From Micromonospora halophytica (GTDB lineage: Bacteria > Actinomycetota > Actinomycetes > Mycobacteriales > Micromonosporaceae), in the NCBI RefSeq assembly GCF_900090245.1, contig NZ_FMDN01000005.1, positions 186,001 through 250,000 of the forward strand: 64,000 nt of DNA, given 5' to 3'. The position numbers were made by a program, and so were the translations under genes. The notes beneath the pieces were generated by a model that saw only the letters and a list, made by a program, of their open reading frames with translations, was not told the origin of the DNA and searched no databases. The first letter of the stretch is position 1, and every line of letters begins with the position of its first letter. Below, one piece after another: positions 34,688 through 41,690 of the stretch.

Positions 34688-37600
34688 GTGTCGGTCACCG
34701 ACGACATGCGGGCGGAGCCCCGGGCCGGCGGCGGGCAGGCGTCCGCCCCCGCGCAGCGTGAGGGGCAGTTCGACAAGACCCCGCCGCAGGACGTCGCCGC
34801 CGAGCAGTGCGTCCTCGGCGGCATGCTGCTCTCCAAGGACGCCATCGCCGACGTCGTCGAGATCCTGAAGACCAACGACTTCTACCGGCCGATCCACGCC
34901 ACCATCTTCGACACGATCCTCGACATCTACGGCCGGGGCGAGCCGGCCGACGCGATCACCGTCGCGGCGGCCCTGGCCGACTCCGGTGACCTGGCCCGGG
35001 TCGGCGGCGCACCCTACCTGCACACCCTCATCGCCAGCGTGCCGACGGCGGCGAACGCCGCCTACTACGCCCGCATCGTGGGCGAGCGCGCCGTGCTGCG
35101 TCGGCTGGTCGAGGCCGGCACCCGGATCGTCCAGCTCGGCTACGGCACCGCCAACGGCGGCAGCCGGGACGTCGACGACATCGTCGACCTCGCCCAGCAG
35201 GCCGTCTACGAGGTGACCGAGAAGCGGGTCAGCGAGGACTTCGCGATCCTCGCCGACATGCTCCAGCCGACGCTGGACGAGATCGAGGCGGTCGGCGCCC
35301 AGGGCGGCGTGATGACCGGCGTGCCGACCGGCTTCACCGATCTGGACCGGCTGCTCAACGGCCTGCACCCGGGTCAGTTGATCATCGTGGCGGGGCGCCC
35401 TGGTCTGGGTAAGGCGCTCGCCCTCGACACCCCGCTGCCCACCCCCGACGGCTGGACCACGATGGGCGAGGTGGCCGTGGGCGACCGGCTGCTCGCCGCC
35501 GACGGCACGCCGACAACCGTCACGGCAGCCTTCGACGTCATGGACGACCGGCCCTGCTACGAGGTCGAGTTCTCCGACGGCAGCGTGATCGTGGCGGACG
35601 CCGAGCACCTGTGGAAGACCACCACCCGGGCCAGCCGTCGTCAGCACGAGCAGAAGGTGCGCCACCACTGGTCGGAGTCGTCGCTGGCGAAGGTCCGTGC
35701 GGCGGAGACGGCCGTGGGCGCCGACCCTGGCTCGGTCACCCTGGCACAGGCCGTCGACCTGGTCGGCCCCGAGTTCAGGCACGTTCTGCACACCGTGGCC
35801 CGGGAGGTCGGCTCCAACGGCAGGATCAGTCGTCCGGTGACGCGGGCGGGCAAGGTGCGGAACTGGAGCGCCCCGGGCTACCCCGCAGGGCCGCTCCTGA
35901 ACGGGCTGCGGAAGCGTGCCGAGCGCCAGGTGAACGCCGGTGCCCGAACCCGGCACGACGGCGTCGTGACCACCGCGGAGATCGCGGCGACGCTGCGTAC
36001 CGGCTCGGACGGTCGACTCAACCACGCCGTGCAGAACTGTGGCCCGCTGCAACTGCCGGAGCGGGAGCTGCCCGTCGCGCCGTACACCCTGGGTGTCTGG
36101 CTCGGTGACGGGCACACCGGCGCCGACGTGTGCGGGCTCGCCGTGTCGGGAGAGAAGCACATCCCGCAGCAGTACCTCCGGGCGTCGGAGGCCCAGCGCC
36201 GCACCCTGCTCGCCGGCCTGATGGACACCGACGGGACGGTCGCCCCGGCGGGGAACCTCCAGTACACCTCCACCTCTCGGCGGCTGGCCGAGGACGTCCG
36301 AGAGCTGATCGTGAGCCTCGGCTATCGCTGCACCGTCACGGAGAAGGCCGTGCGGGGGCGCACCGCCGCCTCGTCGACGGCGTACACCCTCAACTTCTCC
36401 ACGCCGGACACCGTCTTCCGGTTGGAACGGAAGCGGTCCGCGCATGCGGCCCGCCGCCGTACGACGTCGACCGTCCGGACCGCCTCCCGGTACGTCGTCG
36501 ACGTCCGACCCGTGGCCAGCGTGCCGGTGCGTTGCGTGACCGTCGACAACGCGGAGCACCTCTACCTCGCGGGTCGGTCGATGATCCCGACGCACAACAG
36601 CACGGCGAGCATGGACTTCGCCCGGAACGCGGCTATCCGCGCCAACCAGGCGGCGGCGATCTTCTCGCTGGAAATGAGCAAGGTCGAGATCGTCATGCGA
36701 CTCCTCTCGGCTGAGGCCCGCGTCCCCCTGCACGTGCTGCGCAGCGGCCAGCTCTCCGACGACGACTGGACCAAGCTGGCCCGCTGCATGGGCGAGATCA
36801 GTGAGGCCCCACTCTTCGTCGACGACACGCCGAGCATGAACCTGATGGAGATCCGGGCCAAGGCGCGGCGGCTCAAGCAGAAGCACGACCTGAAGATGAT
36901 CGTGGTCGACTATCTCCAGCTGATGACCTCGCCGAAGCGGACCGAGAGCCGGCAGCAGGAGGTCGCGGACCTCTCCCGTGGCCTGAAGCTGCTGGCCAAG
37001 GAGGTCGAGTGCCCGGTGATCGCGGTGAGTCAGCTGAACCGTGGTCCGGAGCAGCGTACGGACAAGCGACCCCAGCTGTCCGACCTGCGTGAATCGGGTT
37101 GCCTGACTGCCGACACCCGGCTGATGCGGGCCGACGACAACACGGAGGTCACCCTCGGAGAACTGCTCGCGACCGACGCCAGGCAGATTCCGGTCTGGGC
37201 GTTGGACGAGAATCTCCGCTATTCCCCGCGAACGATGACCCACGTCTTCCCGAGCGGACGGCGGGAAGTCTTCCGGCTGACGCTGGCATCCGGTAAGCGG
37301 ATCAACGCCACGGCCAGTCATCCGTTCCTCACCTTCGCCGGCTGGGTTCCGCTGGGAGAGTTGGCACCCGGGGCGCGTCTGGCGGTGCCACGGCACGTAC
37401 CGGCACCTATGGTCATCCGGCCGTGGGAGCCGGCAGAGGTGGTGATGCTGGCGCACTTGCTGGGTGACGGCTCGTTCGTCCGCCGCCAGCCGATCCGGTA
37501 CGCCAGTCGCGACGAGGCGAACCTGCGGGCGGTTGCCGAAGCCGCGAAGCACTTCGGCGTCACGGCGGTGCGGGACGAGTACGAGCAAGCGCGGGTAACA

Positions 37601-38560
37601 ACGCTCCGGTTGCCCGCTCCGTACCGTCTGGCGCGTGGCCGCCGTAATCCGATCGCCGAATGGCTGGACGGCCTCGGGCTCTTCGGCCTGAGGTCCCATG
37701 AAAAGTTTCTTCCGGAGAGAGTTTTCAGCATGCCCAAGGAGCAGGTGACACTGTTCCTTCGGCATTTGTGGGCCACCGACGGCTCTGTCTTCGTGAACAA
37801 ATCCCGCCGAGGTGGACGGATCTACTTCTCATCCACGAGTCGTCCGATGCTGGATGGTATCTCGCGTCTGCTGCTGCGGTACGGGATCACCACGCGGCTC
37901 AGGACCGTTGCCGTCACTCGTCACCGGCCCCAGTACACTCTCGACATCTCAGGCCGGGACGACCAGTTGCGGTTTCTCCGCGAGATCGGAGTGCACGGAG
38001 AGCGGGAACGGCATTGCGCGGACGTGCTCGCCGCGCTTGAAGTGGTCGAGAGCAACACCAACGTCGACACGGTGCCGCGCGAGGTGTGGGGCAGGGTGCG
38101 TGAGATCCTCGCCGACCAGGGTATGAGTCATCGGGAGTTCGCGGCGGCGATCGGAACGCAGTTCTGCGGAAGCGCGTTGTGGAAGTCCGCCCCGAGCCGA
38201 TCGAGGCTCGCGAAGATCGCTGCCGTACTCGATGCCGTAGACCTCGATCTGCATGCCACCAATGACATTTTCTGGGACGCGATCGTTTCGATTGAGTCCC
38301 TCGGCGAACAGGACGTCTTCGACGCGACCGTGCTCGGTACGCACAACTTCATCGCGAACGGCATCGCCACTCACAACTCAATTGAACAAGATGCTGACGT
38401 AGTAATCCTCCTGCATCGGGACGACTACTACGACAAGGAATCGCCCCGGGCCGGCGAGGCGGATTTTATTGTTGCCAAGCATCGGAATGGCCCTACCGAT
38501 TCGATCACGGTAGCCGCCCAACTGCACCTGTCGCGATTCGTCGACATGGCGGTCGTCTGA
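34688..38560 (+). CDS. dnaB: Replicative DNA helicase DnaB precursor with two inteins
   Basis: 1290-residue precursor; removing inteins at residues 243-637 and 805-1230 gives a 469-residue helicase, normal length. Extein 1 has the N-terminal DnaG-interacting domain (PQDVAAEQCVLGGMLLSKDA) and the Walker A loop GRPGLGK, broken after Lys242. Extein 2 begins STASMDFARNAAIR and contains Walker B MIVVDYLQLM. Extein 3 is SIEQDADVVILLHRDDYY to the end. The GTG at 34688 has GGAGGGGG upstream; the longer frame covers the DnaA-site region. The last 180 bases use many AT-ending codons, unlike the rest. Confidence 0.96.
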   Translation: MSVTDDMRAEPRAGGGQASAPAQREGQFDKTPPQDVAAEQCVLGGMLLSKDAIADVVEILKTNDFYRPIHATIFDTILDIYGRGEPADAITVAAALADSGDLARVGGAPYLHTLIASVPTAANAAYYARIVGERAVLRRLVEAGTRIVQLGYGTANGGSRDVDDIVDLAQQAVYEVTEKRVSEDFAILADMLQPTLDEIEAVGAQGGVMTGVPTGFTDLDRLLNGLHPGQLIIVAGRPGLGKALALDTPLPTPDGWTTMGEVAVGDRLLAADGTPTTVTAAFDVMDDRPCYEVEFSDGSVIVADAEHLWKTTTRASRRQHEQKVRHHWSESSLAKVRAAETAVGADPGSVTLAQAVDLVGPEFRHVLHTVAREVGSNGRISRPVTRAGKVRNWSAPGYPAGPLLNGLRKRAERQVNAGARTRHDGVVTTAEIAATLRTGSDGRLNHAVQNCGPLQLPERELPVAPYTLGVWLGDGHTGADVCGLAVSGEKHIPQQYLRASEAQRRTLLAGLMDTDGTVAPAGNLQYTSTSRRLAEDVRELIVSLGYRCTVTEKAVRGRTAASSTAYTLNFSTPDTVFRLERKRSAHAARRRTTSTVRTASRYVVDVRPVASVPVRCVTVDNAEHLYLAGRSMIPTHNSTASMDFARNAAIRANQAAAIFSLEMSKVEIVMRLLSAEARVPLHVLRSGQLSDDDWTKLARCMGEISEAPLFVDDTPSMNLMEIRAKARRLKQKHDLKMIVVDYLQLMTSPKRTESRQQEVADLSRGLKLLAKEVECPVIAVSQLNRGPEQRTDKRPQLSDLRESGCLTADTRLMRADDNTEVTLGELLATDARQIPVWALDENLRYSPRTMTHVFPSGRREVFRLTLASGKRINATASHPFLTFAGWVPLGELAPGARLAVPRHVPAPMVIRPWEPAEVVMLAHLLGDGSFVRRQPIRYASRDEANLRAVAEAAKHFGVTAVRDEYEQARVTTLRLPAPYRLARGRRNPIAEWLDGLGLFGLRSHEKFLPERVFSMPKEQVTLFLRHLWATDGSVFVNKSRRGGRIYFSSTSRPMLDGISRLLLRYGITTRLRTVAVTRHRPQYTLDISGRDDQLRFLREIGVHGERERHCADVLAALEVVESNTNVDTVPREVWGRVREILADQGMSHREFAAAIGTQFCGSALWKSAPSRSRLAKIAAVLDAVDLDLHATNDIFWDAIVSIESLGEQDVFDATVLGTHNFIANGIATHNSIEQDADVVILLHRDDYYDKESPRAGEADFIVAKHRNGPTDSITVAAQLHLSRFVDMAVV
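35414..36598 (+). other. DnaB intein 1: class 3 intein in the Walker A loop, shortened endonuclease
   Basis: 395 residues inserted between GK and ST of the P-loop. Residue 1 is Ala, not Cys or Ser, so class 1 splicing is impossible. The class 3 triad is present: Trp67 (AEHLWKTT, block B), Cys374 (PVRCVTVD, block F) and Thr393 before the terminal His394-Asn395; the +1 residue is Ser. Two LAGLIDADG motifs remain (LGVWLGDGH 226-234, LLAGLMDTDG 265-274) but only about 40 residues apart where about 100 are usual, so the homing endonuclease is probably dead. Confidence 0.88.
37100..38377 (+). other. DnaB intein 2: class 1 intein with LAGLIDADG endonuclease
   Basis: 426 residues inserted after SDLRESG. 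Cys1, TASHPF (TxxH, residues 71-74), the C-terminal HNFIANGIATHN with His425-Asn426, and +1 Ser are all as expected for class 1 splicing. LAHLLGDGS (117-125) and FLRHLWATDG (219-228) are the two endonuclease motifs with both acidic residues present. It is clearly related to the M. tuberculosis DnaB intein at the same site, in which the second motif is degenerate. Confidence 0.92.
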
Positions 38561-38627
38561 GCGCTGGGCGGACGGTCGCCCGACCGAGCCGCGGGAGCCG
38601 GCCGGGTGTGCCACCCGTGGTGACACG

Positions 38628-38666
38628 ACGAAGGCCCAGTCCCTGGGGTGGGGGCCGGGCCTTCGT
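38628..38666. terminator. Terminator after dnaB
   Basis: 10-bp stem ACGAAGGCCC / GGGCCTTCGT around a G-rich 19-base loop, between the convergent dnaB and DUF397 genes. Confidence 0.7.
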
Positions 38667-38676
38667 GGGTGGCCGG

Positions 38677-38865
38677 TCAGTGTCGCTTGGCGAAGCTGAC
38701 GAATGCCTGCCAGGACTGCGGGTCGAACTGGAGGGTGCCGCCGTCCCGGTTCTTGCTGTCACGGACGGCGACCACGCCGGGCAGGTTGTCGGCCACCTCG
38801 ACGCAGTCGCCACCGCTCGTACCGCTGCGGGTCGACTTCCTCCACTGTGCGCTACTGAGGTCCAT
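38677..38865 (-). CDS. DUF397 small protein
   Basis: 62 residues, MDLSSAQWRKSTRSG at the start and GDCVEVADNL, VAVRDSK, WQAFV in order: the signature of DUF397 proteins. These are almost always encoded next to a WhiJ-like HTH regulator; in Streptomyces such pairs affect development. Overlaps the end of the HTH gene by 14 bp and is co-transcribed with it. Confidence 0.93.
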   Translation of the reverse strand: MDLSSAQWRKSTRSGTSGGDCVEVADNLPGVVAVRDSKNRDGGTLQFDPQSWQAFVSFAKRH

Positions 38866-39649
38866 GTTGGCTCTCGACTTCCTTCAACAGGGCGACCGAC
38901 AGAGCTTGTGGGAGAGCGACGCCCCGCACGCTCTCCCATCTCGCCTGAAGCGTAGCCACTGCATCCTCGGCGTCGACTACTGAGCCGGCAAGCTGGTTCT
39001 CCAGGTGGCTGACCCAGCCACCGTCCGGAAGCATGGCCAGGGCCAGTGGACCCGACAGGCCGACATGCAGGCCGGCGTCGGCGGGGATGACGTGAATGTG
39101 GACGTGCGGCAGCTCGGCCATGCGCAGCAGGTGCGCGAGCTGTTCACCCATGATCGCGTCGCGGCGGCGCAGGGCGGACTCGTCCATCACAGCGACGACC
39201 TGGGGCGGACGCTCGCGGGTGAGGATGCTCTGCCGCTCCAACCGGGCGGCGACCTGCTGTTCCACCTCGGCCTCCGGCCGGGTGTCGTCGAAGCGCAGCA
39301 CCGCGCGGGCGTAGTTCTCCGTCTGGAGCAGGCCGGGAATCAGGTTGGGGTTGAAGTAGCGGAGCTGCCGGGCGGCTCGCTCCGCCTCCAGCCAGGGCTT
39401 GAACCAGGAGGGCTGGCCGTCGCGCTGCGCCGCGCGCAGTAGGGACTCGAAGAGGCCGCCCGTCTCCAGGATCTCGTCGGCCCGCCGGGCGTAGGGCAGG
39501 TCGACCGGCCTGGTCCCGGTCTCCACGGCGCTCACGGTCGACGCCGAGTAGTTGGCCCGCCTGCCGAACTCCTCCTGGTTCATGCCGGCCAGCGCCCGCT
39601 GCCTGCGGAGCTGCGCGCGGAGCAGGTCGAACGACTGCTCACCTTCCAT
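38852..39649 (-). CDS. WhiJ-like HTH regulator (XRE + DUF5753)
   Basis: 265 residues. N-terminal XRE helix-turn-helix (LRRQRALAGMNQEEFGRRAN, then STVSAVETGTRPV) and the C-terminal DUF5753 domain (YFNPNLIPGLLQTENYARAV, VVAVMDESALRR, HVHIHVIPADAG). The ATG at 39649 has GGAGGTCC upstream; a longer frame lacks support. With DUF397 it forms a WhiJ-type pair. Three 30-bp repeats begin 26 bp upstream of the start and may be its binding sites. Confidence 0.92.
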   Translation of the reverse strand: MEGEQSFDLLRAQLRRQRALAGMNQEEFGRRANYSASTVSAVETGTRPVDLPYARRADEILETGGLFESLLRAAQRDGQPSWFKPWLEAERAARQLRYFNPNLIPGLLQTENYARAVLRFDDTRPEAEVEQQVAARLERQSILTRERPPQVVAVMDESALRRRDAIMGEQLAHLLRMAELPHVHIHVIPADAGLHVGLSGPLALAMLPDGGWVSHLENQLAGSVVDAEDAVATLQARWESVRGVALPQALSVALLKEVESQHGPQ

Positions 39650-39675
39650 CGGACCTCCAGTGAATCGCCAAGATC

Positions 39676-39765
39676 GCCGAGCCGCGCCAGCCACCGTGCA
39701 TGGTCGCCGAGCCTCGCCAGCGACAGTGCATGGTCACTGAGCCTCACCAGCCACAGTGCATGGTC
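39676..39765. repeat. Three tandem 30-bp direct repeats
   Basis: Units 39676-39705, 39706-39735 and 39736-39765. Each has the pattern (GCC/ACT)GAGCC(G/T)C(G/A)CCAG then C(C/G)AC(C/A)GTGCATGGTC; the last 10 bases of each, GTGCATGGTC, are identical. Thirty bases is close to three helical turns. Placed just upstream of the HTH gene. Confidence 0.88.
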
Positions 39766-39946
39766 GCCGGACTCTCGCCCGGACCGGTGCGAACGCCTTC
39801 CGACAGTAGCGGTGTCCTCACCAGACTGTCACCCATGCGGACCCGCTCCACGCCGGGGAGGGCTGGGGCGGGTTTCGTCCGGGGCCGCTCCGCCTCCCCC
39901 GTGGTGGGGCGGCCCTCCCAATCCCCTGATCGAGGAGGTCGACGAC

Positions 39947-40129
39947 GTGCGTATCCCGTTTTTCCGGTGCCGGAAGGTGGAGCCTCCGAAGCTGCCTCGC
40001 CGGGTGCGCGGAGCCACCATGCCAGACTGGATGCGCCAGCCGACCGAGGTCTTCCTCGTCGTCCAGCCCGGCCGCGCCGGCAGCCTGACGCCGGCCCAGC
40101 AGTTCCGCGCCAACGGGGGTCGGCGGTGA
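39947..40129 (+). CDS. Small hypothetical protein (first of three overlapping genes)
   Basis: 60 residues, basic N-terminus (RIPFFRCRKVEPPKLPRRVR) and MPDWMRQPTEVFLVVQPG. GTG at 39947 with GAGGAGG eight bases upstream. Its TGA overlaps the GTG of the next gene. No recognised domain. Divergent from the WhiJ-like regulator and probably part of that locus. Confidence 0.6.
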   Translation: MRIPFFRCRKVEPPKLPRRVRGATMPDWMRQPTEVFLVVQPGRAGSLTPAQQFRANGGRR

Positions 40130-40293
40130 CCGGGCCGGCGGGGGTAGTCGCGGTCAGCGGTCACATCGGTGCGATCCGGAATCTGCGGGGGCGTGCGGAG
40201 GGGCCGCAGCCCCCGGAGATCGTGAAGCGGTTCCTGTGGTTCCTGCCGTTGAGTGACGACGAGGCGCGGGCGATCGCGCTGCGGCTGCGGTGA
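40126..40293 (+). CDS. Small hypothetical protein (second of three)
   Basis: 55 residues. The C-terminal half has FLWFLPLSDDEARAIALRLR. The GTG start overlaps the stop of the previous gene (GTGA), and its stop overlaps the next start (TGATG), so all three are probably translationally coupled. No recognised domain. Confidence 0.55.
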   Translation: MTGPAGVVAVSGHIGAIRNLRGRAEGPQPPEIVKRFLWFLPLSDDEARAIALRLR

Positions 40294-40556
40294 TGGCAGG
40301 CAGGGTGATCCCGCACATGCCGATGCGTCCGTTGTGGCGCTGCCGCAACTGCGGCGCCGAGTGGCCGTGTCAGCCGGCCCGGCTCGACCTGCTGGTGGAG
40401 TACCGGGGCAACCGCACCGCGCTGCTGCTCTACCTCGGCGCGTTGATGGCCGAGGCCCGTGACCAACTCGCCCAACTCCACCCGGACCGGGCCCCGGACC
40501 TGCACGAACGCTTCCTCGCCTGGGCTCGGGCGCGCGGACAACCCACCCTCGACTAG
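40293..40556 (+). CDS. Small CxxC protein common at WhiJ-like loci
   Basis: 87 residues from ATG 40293 (GTG 40290 also possible). MRPLWRCRNCGAEWPCQPAR has three cysteines, followed by a helical region LLYLGALMAEARDQLAQL. Short proteins of this type (sometimes labelled flavin reductase without evidence) recur beside DUF397/HTH genes in Micromonospora. Third of the coupled trio; ends before a terminator. Confidence 0.65.
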   Translation: MAGRVIPHMPMRPLWRCRNCGAEWPCQPARLDLLVEYRGNRTALLLYLGALMAEARDQLAQLHPDRAPDLHERFLAWARARGQPTLD

Positions 40557-40568
40557 GGAGGGCCGTGG

Positions 40569-40597
40569 GCCGTGGGCCGGGTGGCCCGGCCCACGGC
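40569..40597. terminator. Bidirectional terminator hairpin
   Basis: 13-bp perfect stem GCCGTGGGCCGGG / CCCGGCCCACGGC, loop TGG, between convergent genes. Confidence 0.8.
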
Positions 40598-40604
40598 GGG
40601 CGAC

Positions 40605-41018
40605 TCAGCCGAACATCTCGTCGAGGAAGCTCTTGTGCTTCTTGCGCTTGTAGTGCCCGTGGTAGCCGTAGTGCTGCTGCTGGTGCCCGGTGTGGCCGTA
40701 CGCCGGCTGCGGCGGGTAGCCGGGGGCGGGCGGCGGGGGCGGCGGCACGGCCGGGTAGCCCGGCTGGTGCGCGGGCGGGGGCGGCGGCGGGGCGTACCCG
40801 CCCTGGGTGTGGGTGTGCTGCTGGCCGGGAGCGTGGGGCTGCTGCCCGGGCGGCGGGGGGCTCTGCTGCTGGTTCCAGCGGGCCTCGGCCTCGAAGAGCT
40901 TCTCGAGCTCGCCGCGGTCGAGGAAGATCCCTCGGCATTCCGCGCACTGGTCGATGACGACGCCGCTGCGCTCGTACTGGCGCATGTCTCCGTGACACTT
41001 GGGACAGGTGAGCTGCAT
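40605..41018 (-). CDS. TFIIB-type zinc-ribbon protein with Pro/Gln/His-rich tail
   Basis: 137 residues. MQLTCPKCHGDMRQYERSG and IDQCAECRGIFLDRGELEKL give the two CxxC pairs of a zf-TFIIB ribbon. A Pro/Gln/Gly/His/Tyr-rich disordered segment (about 55-120) follows, then a basic KRKKHKSFLDEMFG end. The ATG at 41018 was preferred because TACCGT lies six bases upstream (leaderless pattern); a TTG at 41051 would overlap the preceding gene. Function unknown. Confidence 0.8.
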   Translation of the reverse strand: MQLTCPKCHGDMRQYERSGVVIDQCAECRGIFLDRGELEKLFEAEARWNQQQSPPPPGQQPHAPGQQHTHTQGGYAPPPPPPAHQPGYPAVPPPPPPAPGYPPQPAYGHTGHQQQHYGYHGHYKRKKHKSFLDEMFG

Positions 41019-41047
41019 CGTTCGACGGTACCCGGTCGGAGCGAGAT

Positions 41048-41680
41048 TCAAGCCGTGGCGATGAGCGCCTCGCTGACCTCGTCGTCGGAGACCTCGTGGA
41101 AGTCGTCGTAGTAGGCGCCGACCGCCCCGAAGCCCGGGGGCCGCTGGGCACAGATCACCTGGTCCGCCTCGGCGGCGAGCATCTCGTACGCCTCCTGGGA
41201 GCCGACCGGCACCGCCACGACGACCCGGCGGGCCCCGAGGTGGCGGGCGACCTGGACGGCGGCCCGGGCCGTGGCGCCGGTGGCCAGGCCGTCGTCGACG
41301 ATCACGGCGGTACGGCCGGTGAGGTCCAGTGGTGGCCGGCCGGCCCGGTACCGGGCCTCCCGGCGTTCCAGCTCGGCCTGCTCCCGGTGTTGCACGTCGG
41401 CGACGTCGTCGGGGCCGAGCTGGGCGGCGACGGGGTCGTTGAGCACGCGTACGCCGTCGGGGCCGAGCGCTCCGAAGGCGACCTCGGGGGCGAACGGCAT
41501 GCCCAGTTTCCGGACCACCAGCACGTCCAGCGGCGCGCCGATCCGGTCGGCGACGACCCGGGCCACCGGCACGCCGCCCCGGACCAGCCCCAGCACGACG
41601 ACGTCGGGTTGCCCGACCAGGCCGGTCAGTCGTTCGGCGAGCTGCCGGCCGGCGTCCTCGCGATCGCGGTAGGTGCTCAT
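41048..41680 (-). CDS. Phosphoribosyltransferase family protein
   Basis: 210 residues. The PRPP-binding loop AVIVDDGLATGATARAAVQV is clear, with LVVRKLGMPFAPEVAFGAL near the N-terminus, a pattern seen in a group of PRTases often found with dienelactone-hydrolase-like or stress genes. ATG start with GGAG directly upstream and TAGACC seven bases before it. The base substrate cannot be predicted. Confidence 0.85.
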   Translation of the reverse strand: MSTYRDREDAGRQLAERLTGLVGQPDVVVLGLVRGGVPVARVVADRIGAPLDVLVVRKLGMPFAPEVAFGALGPDGVRVLNDPVAAQLGPDDVADVQHREQAELERREARYRAGRPPLDLTGRTAVIVDDGLATGATARAAVQVARHLGARRVVVAVPVGSQEAYEMLAAEADQVICAQRPPGFGAVGAYYDDFHEVSDDEVSEALIATA

Positions 41681-41690
41681 GTCTCCAGGT

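Noticed and set aside
34487-37765. A 1092-codon open frame antisense to dnaB
   Set aside because: Low-complexity Arg/Asp/Val/Gly translation without motifs; the plus strand encodes a clear helicase and inteins.
39676-39765. CRISPR array
   Set aside because: The 30-bp repeats are directly abutting with no spacers and no cas genes are near.
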